From assembly GCA_036506795.1 (NCBI GenBank), contig DASXRC010000228.1, positions 1 to 64,000 on the forward strand: 64,000 nucleotides of DNA. Direction: 5' to 3'. The position numbers were made by a program, and so were the translations under genes. Positions within the stretch are counted from its first letter, which is position 1; each line of letters begins with the position of its first letter. The stretch comes from DASXRC01 sp036506795 (GTDB lineage Bacteria; Actinomycetota; Actinomycetes; Mycobacteriales; Micromonosporaceae). This document shows positions 18,059-26,319 of this stretch, one piece after another. Below the pieces are notes generated by a model. The model was not told the origin of the DNA. It was given only the letters and a program-made list of their open reading frames with translations, and ran no database searches.

Positions 18059-18955
18059 CGAGGCCGTCCGAGTGATCGACAGCAGGACGAACGCGACCAG
18101 CACCAGCCCGCAGCCGACCGCCTGGAGCAGGGTGCGGTTGCCCCTCGGGGCGTACGCGAGGAGGGCGGCGACCAGGCCTCCGGTGACCAACCCGCCGAGG
18201 TGCCCGGCGATCGAGACGCTTCTGGCGGTGAACGTGAAGATCAAGTTGATCACGATGATCGGCACGACCGCGGAGGTATCCCGGCCCAGCCTGCGGAAGA
18301 TGACGAACACGGCTGCGAACAGGCCGAACACCGCGGTCGACGCGCCGGCCGTGAGCCCGTTGGGGGGGCTGAACAGATAGGCCGCGACGTTCCCGCCGAT
18401 GCCGGAGAGCAGGTAGAGCACGGCGAACCGGGCCGGGCCGAGGTCCGCCTCGAGCGTCCGGCCGAGCACCCAGAGCGCCCACATGTTCAACAGGAGGTGT
18501 AGCACGCCGTAGTGCAGGAACATCGCCGTGACCAGGCGGTAGTACTCGCCCGCAGCGACTCCGTGCGCCGCGCCACCCGGGAAGTAGGAGGCGTAGCCCA
18601 GCACGGCGAAGTGCTCGTGCACCGTGGTTGTGCCGCCGAGCAGGCCACCCCACGCGCCGCCGGCCAGCGACCCGGCACCGCCGACGACGGCGACGATGAT
18701 CGCGACCGCGACGTTGAGGCCAATCAGCGTCTCGGTGACGTACCCCTGCCGGCCGACGGCCGCGCCGCCCAGGGCGGTGCGCGCCGGCCGCTGGGTACGC
18801 CGTCCTTCCGCAACGCACTCCGGGCACTGGTGCCCGACGGACGCGAGCCGCATACAATCCGGACAGATCGGGCGGTTACACCGGGAGCACCGGACGTAGG
18901 TCTCCCGGGCGGGGTGGCGGTAGCACACCGGCACGGTTGCCGGCAGGTCAGTCAT
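18047..18955 (-). CDS. Rhomboid intramembrane serine protease with N-terminal zinc ribbon
   Basis: A 302-residue polytopic protease cutting substrates within the membrane. The N-terminus carries a cysteine/histidine-rich zinc-binding module (CYRHPARETYVRCSRCNRPI, then CPDCM and HQCPECV). Six to seven TM helices follow. The catalytic Ser is in the GASTAVFGLF motif of TM4 and the catalytic His is in SIAGHLGGLVTGGL of TM6. The HxxxN-type loop residues appear as LHYGVLHLLLNMWALWVLG. The start is ATG 18955, with TACCTT seven bases upstream. It ends within the convergent PH gene by 12 bases. Confidence 0.92.
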   Translation of the reverse strand: MTDLPATVPVCYRHPARETYVRCSRCNRPICPDCMRLASVGHQCPECVAEGRRTQRPARTALGGAAVGRQGYVTETLIGLNVAVAIIVAVVGGAGSLAGGAWGGLLGGTTTVHEHFAVLGYASYFPGGAAHGVAAGEYYRLVTAMFLHYGVLHLLLNMWALWVLGRTLEADLGPARFAVLYLLSGIGGNVAAYLFSPPNGLTAGASTAVFGLFAAVFVIFRRLGRDTSAVVPIIVINLIFTFTARSVSIAGHLGGLVTGGLVAALLAYAPRGNRTLLQAVGCGLVLVAFVLLSITRTASLTA

Positions 18956-18962
18956 GCCGGCA

Positions 18963-18968
18963 AAGGTA
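18963..18968 (-). promoter_or_regulatory. -10 box, rhomboid gene, leaderless spacing
   Basis: TACCTT on the minus strand ends seven bases before the ATG at 18955. The spacer TGCCGGC has no ribosome-binding site. Confidence 0.5.
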
Positions 18969-18982
18969 CCTGGCGCGTGCGC

Positions 18983-19513
18983 TCAGGCGTTGACCCGCTC
19001 GATCTCCACGCGCTCGATGACGACGTCCTGAACCGGCCGATCGCCGGGAGCGGTCGCGGTGGTGGCGATGCTGTCGACGACCTTCTCGGACTCCTGGCCG
19101 GCGACCGATCCAAAGATCGTGTGCTTGCGGTTGAGCCAGCCGGTCGGCGCGACCGTGATGAAGAACTGCGAACCGTTCGTGCCCGGCCCGGCGTTGGCCA
19201 TCGCGAGCAGGTACGGCTTGTCGAACACGAGCTCCGGGTGGATCTCGTCGTTGAACGTGTAGCCCGGCCCGCCGCGTCCGGTCCCGGTGGGGTCGCCACC
19301 CTGGATCATGAAACCATCAATCACGCGGTGGAACACGGTTCCGTCGTAGTACGGTCCGCTGCCGGGCTGCCCCGTCCGCGGGTCGGTGTACTGCCGGGTG
19401 CCCTCGGCCAGATCGACGAAGTTGCGGACCGTCTTTGGCGCGTGGTTGGGCAAGAGCTCCACCCGGATCGGCCCGAAGTTGGTATGCAGGGTGGCGTAGA
19501 CAGTCTCAGCCAC
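18983..19513 (-). CDS. Peptidyl-prolyl cis-trans isomerase, cyclophilin type
   Basis: A 176-residue cytoplasmic cyclophilin that accelerates X-Pro bond isomerisation. Core motifs are visible: VYATLHTNFGPIRVELLPNH, FHRVIDGFMIQGGD with the catalytic Arg, LAMANAGPGTNGSQFFIT and LNRKHTIFGSV. The length is typical of actinobacterial PpiA. The GTG at 19513 is chosen because AAGGAG lies six bases upstream; the longer frame starting at 19612 has no support. It is just upstream of the rhomboid gene, which has its own -10 box. Confidence 0.95.
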   Translation of the reverse strand: MAETVYATLHTNFGPIRVELLPNHAPKTVRNFVDLAEGTRQYTDPRTGQPGSGPYYDGTVFHRVIDGFMIQGGDPTGTGRGGPGYTFNDEIHPELVFDKPYLLAMANAGPGTNGSQFFITVAPTGWLNRKHTIFGSVAGQESEKVVDSIATTATAPGDRPVQDVVIERVEIERVNA

Positions 19514-19632
19514 GGGTACTCCTTGGTCGTTGGTCAGTTTCCATGCGGATCCTCCCATGTGCCCGTTCCAGTGGTGCGCGGGTACCCAAAGGGGGAGGAT
19601 GACGTGGAGCACAGACAGTGGAGGTGGGGCTG

Positions 19633-20340
19633 GTGCTAGGTATCGGGCGACGCAAGACTCACGCCAAGCTTGCCCGCAGGGAGCTCAACGAAAGCCTGGA
19701 CCACTTCATGCGGGCGGCCACCCACGCGGCCGGCGGCATGGGTGCCGCGGTCGGGCCGAAGGTCAACGCCGCGCGGGACTACGTCAACCCGACCGCCGGC
19801 CGGATGCGGAACGCGGCGTCCCAGGGCTGGGAGTCGGCACTGGCGGCGTTCGCTCCGCTCGCCTCGGCGGCCAAGGACGGCGCCCGCTCTGCCGGGGACA
19901 TGGCCCTCCGGACGAGGTCCCGCAACAAGAAGCGGGAGGCCGAAATGGGCCGCAAGCGCCGGTCGGCCTGGGCCGGCATGCTCGCGGCCGGCGCCGCCGT
20001 GGGCGCCGCCGGCGCGTTGATCATGCGCCGCCGCAAGCAGCGGTGGGAGGAGTACGACCCGGCGCAGGCGCTCGAGGCCATGCGCGACGACGCCGACACA
20101 ATGATCGATTCAACGCAGAAGTCGGTCGACCGCGCAGCGGACGCCGGTGCGTCGGCGGCCGGCAAGGCCAGCGGCACGATGGCCGAGTCCACCGAGGGTC
20201 AGGCCTCGTCCGCCGCCGCGACGGTCAAGGACCGCGCCTCGTCCGCGGCCGAGACCGCGAAGCGGCAGAAGGACCAGGCCACCGACCAGGCCGAGGACCT
20301 GATCAGCAAGTCCCCGCCATCCCGCAACACCCGCAGCTGA
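19633..20340 (+). CDS. Alanine-rich, helical membrane-associated protein of unknown function
   Basis: A 235-residue protein rich in Ala, Lys and Arg. The first third is helical (HAKLARRELNESLDHFMRAA). A single hydrophobic segment follows a basic patch (KRRSAWAGMLAAGAAVGAAG, about residues 115-135) and is itself followed by RRRKQRW, so it is probably inserted or membrane-associated. The C-terminal third consists of repeated Ala-Ser-Glu-Lys helices (VKDRASSAAETAKRQKDQAT), resembling YtxH or apolipoprotein-like amphipathic helices. The GTG at 19633 has GGAGG eight bases upstream; GTG 19618 is the alternative. The gene is divergent from cyclophilin and convergent with corA. Confidence 0.65.
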   Translation: MLGIGRRKTHAKLARRELNESLDHFMRAATHAAGGMGAAVGPKVNAARDYVNPTAGRMRNAASQGWESALAAFAPLASAAKDGARSAGDMALRTRSRNKKREAEMGRKRRSAWAGMLAAGAAVGAAGALIMRRRKQRWEEYDPAQALEAMRDDADTMIDSTQKSVDRAADAGASAAGKASGTMAESTEGQASSAAATVKDRASSAAETAKRQKDQATDQAEDLISKSPPSRNTRS

Positions 20341-20352
20341 CCTGGCCAATCT

Positions 20353-20385
20353 CGAGGCGGGACGCACGGCGTGCGTCCCGCCTCG
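20353..20385. terminator. Bidirectional terminator between convergent genes
   Basis: CGAGGCGGGACGCAC (20353-20367) and GTGCGTCCCGCCTCG (20371-20385) form a perfect 15-bp stem with a 3-nt loop. It sits 13 bases after the alanine-rich gene and 8 bases before the corA stop. There is no T-tract, as is common in high-GC actinobacteria. Confidence 0.8.
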
Positions 20386-20392
20386 CGGCTTC

Positions 20393-21535
20393 CTACAGCC
20401 AGCCGTTGCGCCGGAAGAACCGGTACATCCCGACCGCGACGGTCAGCATGAGCAGCAGCACCGCGGGGTAACCGTACCGCCAGCCCAACTCCGGCATGAA
20501 CTTGAAGTTCATGCCATAGATGCCGGCGATCGCGGTCTGCACGGCGAAGACGGCCGCCCACGCAGCGATCTTTCGCATGTCGTCGTTCTGGTCGACGGTC
20601 ACCTGCGCCAGGCGCGCCTGCAGGATCGAGTTGAGCAGGTCGTCGTGGGCGTTGATCTGCTCGACGGTCCGGCTCAGGTGGTCCTGTACGTCGCGGAAGT
20701 AGCGACGCACCTCCTTCGGAACTCCGGAGTCATGGTCCGTCGTCAGCACGGCGAGCGGGCGCTGCAGTGGAATCACGGCACGCCGGAACTCGACGACCTC
20801 CCGCTTGAGCTGGTAGATGCGCTGGATCCGGCCGTGGCTCTCGCGGCCGAACACCCCCTCCTCCAGCTCGTCGAGGTCCAGCTCGACCTCGTCGGCCACC
20901 TCGAGGTAGAGGTCGACGACCCGGTCGGCGACGGCGTACGCGACCGCCCACGGTCCGTTGCGTAACAGCTCCTGCTTGGACTCGAGGTCCGCACGGACGG
21001 GCGCGAGCCGGCACGCATCTCCGTGCCGGACCGAGATGATGAACTGGGGACCGATGAAGAGCATCACCTGCCCGGTCTCCACGACCTCCGAGGTCTCGGT
21101 CAGCTCGGCGTGCTCGACGTACCGGACGGTGCGCAGCACGAGCGAGATAACGTCGCCGAATTGCTCGAGCTTCGGCCGCTGCCCGGCCTTGACCGCGTCC
21201 TCGACGGCGAGCTCGTGCAGGCCGTACGCCTCGGCTATCCCGGACATCACGGACGCGTCCGGCTCGTGGAGGCCGAGCCAGACGAACGCGCCCTGGGTGC
21301 TGCGCGCCGCGGCCAGCGCCTCCTGATAGGACAGCCGCCCGGGCCGGCGTACGCCGTCGACGTACACCGCGCAGTCCACGATCGCGCTGCGATCCGCCGT
21401 CGCCGACGGTCGCGGCGGGCCCTCGGCGGAGGTCCAGATACGGCTCACCGCGCGGACGGGCGCCGCCCAGGCACGGGTCAGCGACCGGCCGGCCCCGTCG
21501 GGCCTGACGTGCTCATGTCCAGGGCGTTCCGCCAT
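20393..21535 (-). CDS. corA: CorA-family magnesium/cobalt channel
   Basis: A 380-residue divalent cation channel. The long N-terminal cytoplasmic funnel ends in two TM helices. The signature IAGIYGMNFKFMPELGWRYG includes the GMN motif that forms the ion entrance, and the C-terminus is basic (MYRFFRRNGWL), as in CorA. Coiled helices before the channel (EVADEVELDLDELEEGVFG, YQLKREVVEFRRAVIPLQRP) fit the willow-helix region. The N-terminal 35 residues or so are poorly conserved and the true start could be downstream. It is convergent with the alanine-rich gene across a strong terminator. Confidence 0.93.
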   Translation of the reverse strand: MAERPGHEHVRPDGAGRSLTRAWAAPVRAVSRIWTSAEGPPRPSATADRSAIVDCAVYVDGVRRPGRLSYQEALAAARSTQGAFVWLGLHEPDASVMSGIAEAYGLHELAVEDAVKAGQRPKLEQFGDVISLVLRTVRYVEHAELTETSEVVETGQVMLFIGPQFIISVRHGDACRLAPVRADLESKQELLRNGPWAVAYAVADRVVDLYLEVADEVELDLDELEEGVFGRESHGRIQRIYQLKREVVEFRRAVIPLQRPLAVLTTDHDSGVPKEVRRYFRDVQDHLSRTVEQINAHDDLLNSILQARLAQVTVDQNDDMRKIAAWAAVFAVQTAIAGIYGMNFKFMPELGWRYGYPAVLLLMLTVAVGMYRFFRRNGWL

Positions 21536-21561
21536 GATCGCCCCCTTCGGTCGGCACGGTC

Positions 21562-21586
21562 GTTAGGAGGGTACGCCGCTCCTAAC
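21562..21586. promoter_or_regulatory. Inverted repeat upstream of corA
   Basis: GTTAGGAG (21562-21569) and CTCCTAAC (21579-21586) form an 8-bp inverted repeat 27 bases upstream of the corA start. It could be an operator. The rest of the 21536-21826 gap holds nothing I can interpret. Confidence 0.35.
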
Positions 21587-21826
21587 TCCATGATCCGACC
21601 TGGCCGGGGGCGCCGGGCGGACCGACCGCGATCCGGGGGGTGGGTGTACGAGCGGCCCACCCGGCGCCGTTGGGGGGCGGGGGGTTGTGCCTATGAGAGC
21701 GACCGCATAGCGCGGTGCTCGGAGCATTCTGTGCCCCGGCTGTGCGCGGTGCGACCCCGGGGCGGTGGTCCGGATGCGGTTCTGTCGGGAATCCGACACC
21801 GCGCCGGCCGGTCCGGGCGGGCGGGA

Positions 21827-22921
21827 TCAGCCGCGCACGGCCGCGATCGCGGCGGCCAGCCGGCGTACGCCTTCCTCGATCCGATCGACGGTGACCGCCG
21901 AGAACGCCAGCCGGAGCGAGTTCTGCCCGCCCTCGAGCAGGAAGTCGGTGCCCTTGACGACCGCGACGCCGCGCTCCGCGGCGGCGGGCGCGAGCCGCTC
22001 GACGTCGACGTCCTCCGGCAGGTCGACCCAGAGGAAGTAGCCGCCGTCCGGCTCGGTGAACCGGATGCCGGGAATGTGCGCGCGCAGCGCGGCGCCGAGC
22101 ACGCGGGCCCGCTCCCCCAGCGCGGCGCACACCGTCCGGATGGACCGGTCGATGTCACCAGAGACGCAGAACTGGTGCACGATCCCCTGCGCGACCATGC
22201 CCGGCGAGATGTAGAGGTTGGTGGCCCGCCTCGCGATGTCGGCGATGAGCGCCGCCGGACCGACGAGATAGCCCACCCGGACGCCGGGGCAGACCGTCTT
22301 GGTGAAGCTCGACGCGTGCACCACGACGCCGCGCTCGTCGAGCGAGAGCATGCTCGGCCTTGCCTCGCCGCGGAACCGGATGTCGGCGTAAGGGTCGTCC
22401 TCGAAGATCGTGAAGCCGTACTCGACGGCCAGGTTCAGCAACGCGCGGCGCTTCGCCAGCGACAGCGTCACACCGGCCGGGTTCTGGTAATTCGGGATGA
22501 TATGCGCCAGCCTTGGGCGTACCCCCGACTCGAGAAGCTTGCGCAGCTCGTCGGTGTCGATGCCGTCCGGCTGCAGCGTCACCTGGTGCACACGGCCGCC
22601 CATGCCACGCAGGTTGAGCAGCGTCCGGTCGTAGGTCGGGCGCTCCACGACGACCGCGTCTCCGGAGCGCACGAGGTGCTCGAACAGGAACGCGTCGGCC
22701 TGCAGCGAACCGTTCGTGACGAGCACCTGGTCGACGTCGACACCGTGCTTGGCGGCGATCCAGGCGCGCAGGGGTGGGTAGCCGACCGAGGTCCCGTACG
22801 CCGTGATGCCGGCCGGATCGGCCTCGAACACGCGTACGGCCGCGGCCTTGAGGCCCTCGACGTCAACGATGTCCAGCGAGGGCGCCCCGCGGGCGAACGA
22901 GATGAGCTGCTCGGCCGTCAT
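21827..22921 (-). CDS. PLP-dependent aminotransferase, class I/II (2-aminoadipate aminotransferase-like)
   Basis: A 364-residue fold-type I aminotransferase lacking the GntR-type N-terminal domain. Visible motifs: ISFARGAPSLDIVDVEGLKA, the cofactor-contact TNGSLQADAF, PTYDRTLL, IPNYQNPAGVT (Asn/Tyr contacts), EDDPYADI and the Schiff-base lysine in HASSFTKTVCPGVRVGYLV. This set resembles LysN/2-aminoadipate transaminases and MocR-like aminotransferase domains. The amino donor and acceptor are unknown. The start is the ATG at 22921. It follows the phosphotransferase gene by nine bases on the same strand, so the two are probably co-transcribed. Confidence 0.9.
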   Translation of the reverse strand: MTAEQLISFARGAPSLDIVDVEGLKAAAVRVFEADPAGITAYGTSVGYPPLRAWIAAKHGVDVDQVLVTNGSLQADAFLFEHLVRSGDAVVVERPTYDRTLLNLRGMGGRVHQVTLQPDGIDTDELRKLLESGVRPRLAHIIPNYQNPAGVTLSLAKRRALLNLAVEYGFTIFEDDPYADIRFRGEARPSMLSLDERGVVVHASSFTKTVCPGVRVGYLVGPAALIADIARRATNLYISPGMVAQGIVHQFCVSGDIDRSIRTVCAALGERARVLGAALRAHIPGIRFTEPDGGYFLWVDLPEDVDVERLAPAAAERGVAVVKGTDFLLEGGQNSLRLAFSAVTVDRIEEGVRRLAAAIAAVRG

Positions 22922-22930
22922 GGCGCCAGC

Positions 22931-23920
22931 CTACGGACAGCGCAGCAGATCGCGGCCGATCGGCACGACACGCTCCGTCCACCAGCCAAGCTCGGCCGGG
23001 TCGTAGGTCTTGGACCAGCCCAGCTGGACGAACCCGCCGACGAGCGCGAGCTCCAGTTGCCGGTTCCACCAGCCGGCGGTGCGCAAGCCGCGGCGCTCCA
23101 GGGCGTCGCGGAGCGCCCGAGCGGCGTCCTCCTTGGACTCCGGCAAGCGGTCACAGTTGACGGCGAGATACCAGGCCAGGTCGACACACGGCCCGGCCCG
23201 CCCGGGCCAGCCCCAGTCGAGCAGGACGGTCCGTCCGTCCGCATGGGAGCCGAGGTTGCCGTACTTCCAGTCGCCGTGGATCAATGTGGCGGGTGTCTCG
23301 GCGAGCGCCTCCGCGAGCGGCGCCGAGTCCGTGCCCAGCGCGTGCGCGATCTCGTACGCCGGCGGCGCGGCGTCGCGCAGGGCTCCCCAGCCGGCGGGGA
23401 CCGCCCGCGGCACCGGGTCATCCCGCCCGGCCTCCGCCTCCCGCGCCGACATCGCCGGAGTGAGCGCGGTGTACCTGGCGGCCAGGGGCATGAGACCGTG
23501 GTCGCTCTCGAACGGGAAGAACCGGACGTGCATGGCTGCCATGTGGTCCAGGAACGCCCGGTGCTGGGCGAGCGGGATCGGGGCCGAGCCGGGTGGCACC
23601 ATCGCGGCGCCGACGTCGCGCATGAGGATCGCGTAGCGACCCGGGCCGTCGTGAGCCATCCCGACCACCGTGTGGTCCAGCTCGGGTGGCAACGCATCGA
23701 GCAGGCCGTATCGCCAGACGGACACGGCCCACGGCGGGTCTCCGTCGATGCCGTCGCCCACCGCGCGCATGATCCAGTCGAGTTCGCGGCCGATGCGCTT
23801 CAGCACGTGCCCCTCGCCACCGATCGTCACCCGCTCGAAGGCCGAGCCGGACAGCGAGTCGACGTTCTTGGCGTAGAGCCCTCGGTGGACCGACCGTCCG
23901 CCGGCCACCGCAGAGATCAT
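22931..23920 (-). CDS. Aminoglycoside-phosphotransferase-fold kinase
   Basis: A 329-residue protein kinase-like phosphotransferase. The catalytic loop reads LIHGDWKYGNLG, with the general-base Asp and metal-binding Asn. The DFG-like motif is VLLDWGWPGRAGPCVDLAWY. The N-terminal lobe is less clear (FERVTIGGEGHVLKRIGREL). The family includes antibiotic, choline and fructosamine kinases, so the substrate is open. A further-upstream start is possible, because GGGGAG abuts the ATG at 23920 too closely to act as its ribosome-binding site. It is nine bases upstream of the aminotransferase, suggesting shared transcription and perhaps an amino-sugar or amino-alcohol substrate. Confidence 0.8.
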   Translation of the reverse strand: MISAVAGGRSVHRGLYAKNVDSLSGSAFERVTIGGEGHVLKRIGRELDWIMRAVGDGIDGDPPWAVSVWRYGLLDALPPELDHTVVGMAHDGPGRYAILMRDVGAAMVPPGSAPIPLAQHRAFLDHMAAMHVRFFPFESDHGLMPLAARYTALTPAMSAREAEAGRDDPVPRAVPAGWGALRDAAPPAYEIAHALGTDSAPLAEALAETPATLIHGDWKYGNLGSHADGRTVLLDWGWPGRAGPCVDLAWYLAVNCDRLPESKEDAARALRDALERRGLRTAGWWNRQLELALVGGFVQLGWSKTYDPAELGWWTERVVPIGRDLLRCP

Positions 23921-23971
23921 CTCCCCGACCGAGGAGTGGACGGGACGCGTGTGTCAGGTGAGAGACGCTCG

Positions 23972-24364
23972 TCAGGTGAGAGCGGTGGCACGCTTCTGTG
24001 CCCAGACGCGCATGATGTCCCGAACGGAGATCACGCCGAGGACCTCGTCGTCCTCAACGACGACGAGGTGCCGGAACCCGCCACGGGCCATGGCGGTGGC
24101 GGCGTCCTCGATCGTCCAGTCCGGCCCGGCGTACACGACATCCCAGGTGATATGGGAGGAGGCGCGTTCGATGTCCGGATCCAGGCCGGCGCCGATCGCG
24201 TTGAGAACGTCGCGCTCGGTGATGATTCCCACGCCCTCCGAGTCTGGGTCGATCACCACGGCCGATCCGATCCGGCGGGCGGCCATCAGCTGAGCCGCTT
24301 GCCGCAAGGTGTGCTCCGGGCCGACCACGAGCACCGGCTTGCTCATCGCATCCCGTACCCGCAT
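23972..24364 (-). CDS. Two-CBS-domain protein
   Basis: A 130-residue protein consisting of a CBS pair only. The first CBS starts MRVRDAMSKPVLVVGPEHTL and contains RIGSAVVIDPDSEGVGIITE then RDVL. The second contains AATAMARGGFRHLVVVEDDE and LGVISVRDIMR. CBS pairs bind adenine nucleotides and act as energy or ionic-strength sensors, often in trans. There is no attached enzyme or channel. AGGGGTGA lies about six bases upstream of the ATG at 24364. It diverges from the nucleotidyltransferase gene at 24536. Confidence 0.9.
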   Translation of the reverse strand: MRVRDAMSKPVLVVGPEHTLRQAAQLMAARRIGSAVVIDPDSEGVGIITERDVLNAIGAGLDPDIERASSHITWDVVYAGPDWTIEDAATAMARGGFRHLVVVEDDEVLGVISVRDIMRVWAQKRATALT

Positions 24365-24535
24365 CGCGCATCACCCCTGGTAGGCACCGTACGGACATAC
24401 TGGCCGAAGGGCAGATGAACTACAAGGCTTGCCACCACCTGGGGTATCGTCACGGAGCGCTACGCACCACCCCTCTAGACACCGCACGTTCGCCGCGGCG
24501 ACCGCGAACCGTAACCCCCTCGGGAGGACTCCACC

Positions 24536-25267
24536 ATGATCGGCTTGGTGCTCGCCGCCGGAGCCGGGCGCCGGCTGCGCCCGCATACGGACGTGCTGCC
24601 GAAGGCGCTGGTCCCGGTGGACGGCGAGACCACGATCCTGGACATCGCGCTGCGGAACCTGGCGGAGGTCGGGCTGACGGAGATCGCGGTCGTCGTCGGG
24701 TACGCGGTGGAGGCCGTCGAACGCCGGGTGCCGGACCTGCAACAGCGGTACGGCGTCGAGCTGAGCCTCGTCCACAACGACCGGGCCGAGGAGTGGAACA
24801 ACGCGTACTCCCTGTGGTTGGCGCGGGAGCGGTTCGCCGCCGGCGCGCTGCTCGTCAACGGCGACACCGTGCACCCGGTCAGCGTGGAGAAGAGCCTCCT
24901 CGCCCAGCGCGGACCCGGCATCCTGCTCGCGGTGGACAACGTCAAGCGGCTCGCCGACGAGGAGATGAAGGTCGTCTTCGATTCCTCGGGGCGACTGACC
25001 AGGATCACCAAGCTGATGGACCCAGCCGCCGCGTTCGGCGAGTACATCGGGGCGACCCTCATCGAGCCGCACGCCGCCGCCGGCCTGGCCGACGCGCTCG
25101 AGGCCACCTGGCGCCGCGACCCCAACCTTTACTACGAGGACGGGTACCAGGAGTACGCCGAGCGCGGGGGCGAGGTGCGCGCGGCGACCATCGGCGCGGT
25201 GGACTGGGTCGAGGTGGACAACCACGACGACCTCGCGAGGGCCAGGGAGATCGCGTGCCGCTACTAG
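24536..25267 (+). CDS. Nucleotidyltransferase, phosphocholine cytidylyltransferase (LicC)-like
   Basis: A 243-residue GT-A-fold nucleotidyltransferase. It opens MIGLVLAAGAGRRLRPHTDV with LPKALVPVDG, the NTP-binding signature. Substrate-side features are WNNAYSLWLARERF, LLVNGDTVHP (metal-binding Asp), LYYEDGYQEYAERGGE and VDWVEVDNHDDLARA. These match LicC/IMP-CTP-type cytidylyltransferases more than hexose pyrophosphorylases. It should couple a phosphorylated alcohol to CMP. GGGAGG lies about eight bases upstream of the ATG. The next gene starts 13 bases before this one ends, so the product probably feeds the dehydrogenase/CDP-alcohol pathway that follows. Confidence 0.85.
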   Translation: MIGLVLAAGAGRRLRPHTDVLPKALVPVDGETTILDIALRNLAEVGLTEIAVVVGYAVEAVERRVPDLQQRYGVELSLVHNDRAEEWNNAYSLWLARERFAAGALLVNGDTVHPVSVEKSLLAQRGPGILLAVDNVKRLADEEMKVVFDSSGRLTRITKLMDPAAAFGEYIGATLIEPHAAAGLADALEATWRRDPNLYYEDGYQEYAERGGEVRAATIGAVDWVEVDNHDDLARAREIACRY

Positions 25268-26319
25268 CCCGCACGGTCACGACGCCGCTGATCATCGACG
25301 TTCGCCGCGGTGCCGTCGCGGAGCTTGGCGGCATCCTCGCCGACAAGCGCATCTCGGCCGGCGGGGACGTGGCCGTCGTCGTCGGCCCGGGGCAGGGCGA
25401 GCTGGTCGCGGAGATGATCCGGCCGAGCCTCGGCGGCGCGGACCTGTTCACGGTCGGCGGCGGCACGCTCGACGCGGCCAACGAGCTGGCCGCCAAGCTG
25501 CGCGCCCGCTCCTACGACGCCGTCGTCGGCATCGGGGGCGGCAAGACCATCGACACGGCGAAGTACGCGGCCACGATGTACGGGATCCCGATGGTCAGCG
25601 TGGCCACCAGCCTCGCCAACGACGGGATCGCCTCGCCGGTCGCCACCCTGGACCACGACGGGATCCGAGGCTCGTACGGCGTACACGTCCCGATCGCCGT
25701 CCTCGTCGACCTCGACTTCGTGGAGAACGGCCCCGATCGGCAGACCCGGGCGGGCATCGCCGAAATGGTGAGCAACATCAGTGCCCTCGCCGACTGGGAG
25801 CTGGCCCACCGGGTGCGCGGCGAGCCGATCGACGGGCTGGCGGTGACGCTCGCGCGCACGCCCGCGGAAGCGGTGATCAACCACCCGGGCGATATGTCCG
25901 ACGACGGATTCGTCACCGTGCTCGCCGAGGCGCTGATCACGAGTGGGCTCGCGATGGCGGTCTGCGGGTCGAGCCGGCCGTGCAGCGGCGGCTGCCATGA
26001 GATCAACCATGCGATCGACATCCTCTACCCGGGCACCGCGCTGCACGCCGAGCAGTGCGGCGTCGGCGCGCTGTTCTGTACGTTCCTGCGCGGATCCGGC
26101 CGGCTTGGCCAGCTCGCGGCCTGCCTAGGACGCCATGGCCTGCCCCGGCTGCCCGCCGACCTCGGCCTGACCGACGAGCAGTTCGCGGAGGCCGTCGAGT
26201 ACGCGCCGCGGACCCGACCCGACCGGTACACGATTCTCGAGCACCTGGCTCTGGGGCGGGACGAGATCCGGACGCGGCTGAAAGACTACGTCCGTGCAAT
26301 CGGTGACCTCGGCGACTGA
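25255..26319 (+). CDS. sn-Glycerol-1-phosphate dehydrogenase-like, iron-containing alcohol dehydrogenase superfamily
   Basis: A 354-residue dehydroquinate-synthase-fold enzyme. The NAD(P)-binding motif is VVGIGGGKTIDTAKYAA (residues about 90-106). The TSLANDGIASP motif (119-128) is the mark of glycerol-1-phosphate dehydrogenases (EgsA/AraM), which reduce dihydroxyacetone phosphate. Metal-site histidines lie in GCHEINHAID (247-256) and GTALHAEQCGVG (260-271). The Asp usually found in AGFGD is Glu here (AGIAEM), a possible metal-ligand change. The GTG at 25255 is taken because AGGGAGA is five bases upstream. It overlaps the preceding gene by 13 bases and the following one by 26, so the three genes are tightly coupled. 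Confidence 0.82.
   Translation: MPLLARTVTTPLIIDVRRGAVAELGGILADKRISAGGDVAVVVGPGQGELVAEMIRPSLGGADLFTVGGGTLDAANELAAKLRARSYDAVVGIGGGKTIDTAKYAATMYGIPMVSVATSLANDGIASPVATLDHDGIRGSYGVHVPIAVLVDLDFVENGPDRQTRAGIAEMVSNISALADWELAHRVRGEPIDGLAVTLARTPAEAVINHPGDMSDDGFVTVLAEALITSGLAMAVCGSSRPCSGGCHEINHAIDILYPGTALHAEQCGVGALFCTFLRGSGRLGQLAACLGRHGLPRLPADLGLTDEQFAEAVEYAPRTRPDRYTILEHLALGRDEIRTRLKDYVRAIGDLGD

Noticed and set aside
21023..24418. A 1131-residue plus-strand frame
   Set aside because: It runs antisense to corA, aminotransferase, phosphotransferase and CBS genes, which all have clear family motifs.
24429..24450. TTGCCA/TATCGT promoter for the nucleotidyltransferase
   Set aside because: The two boxes are only 10 bp apart, too close for a standard promoter.
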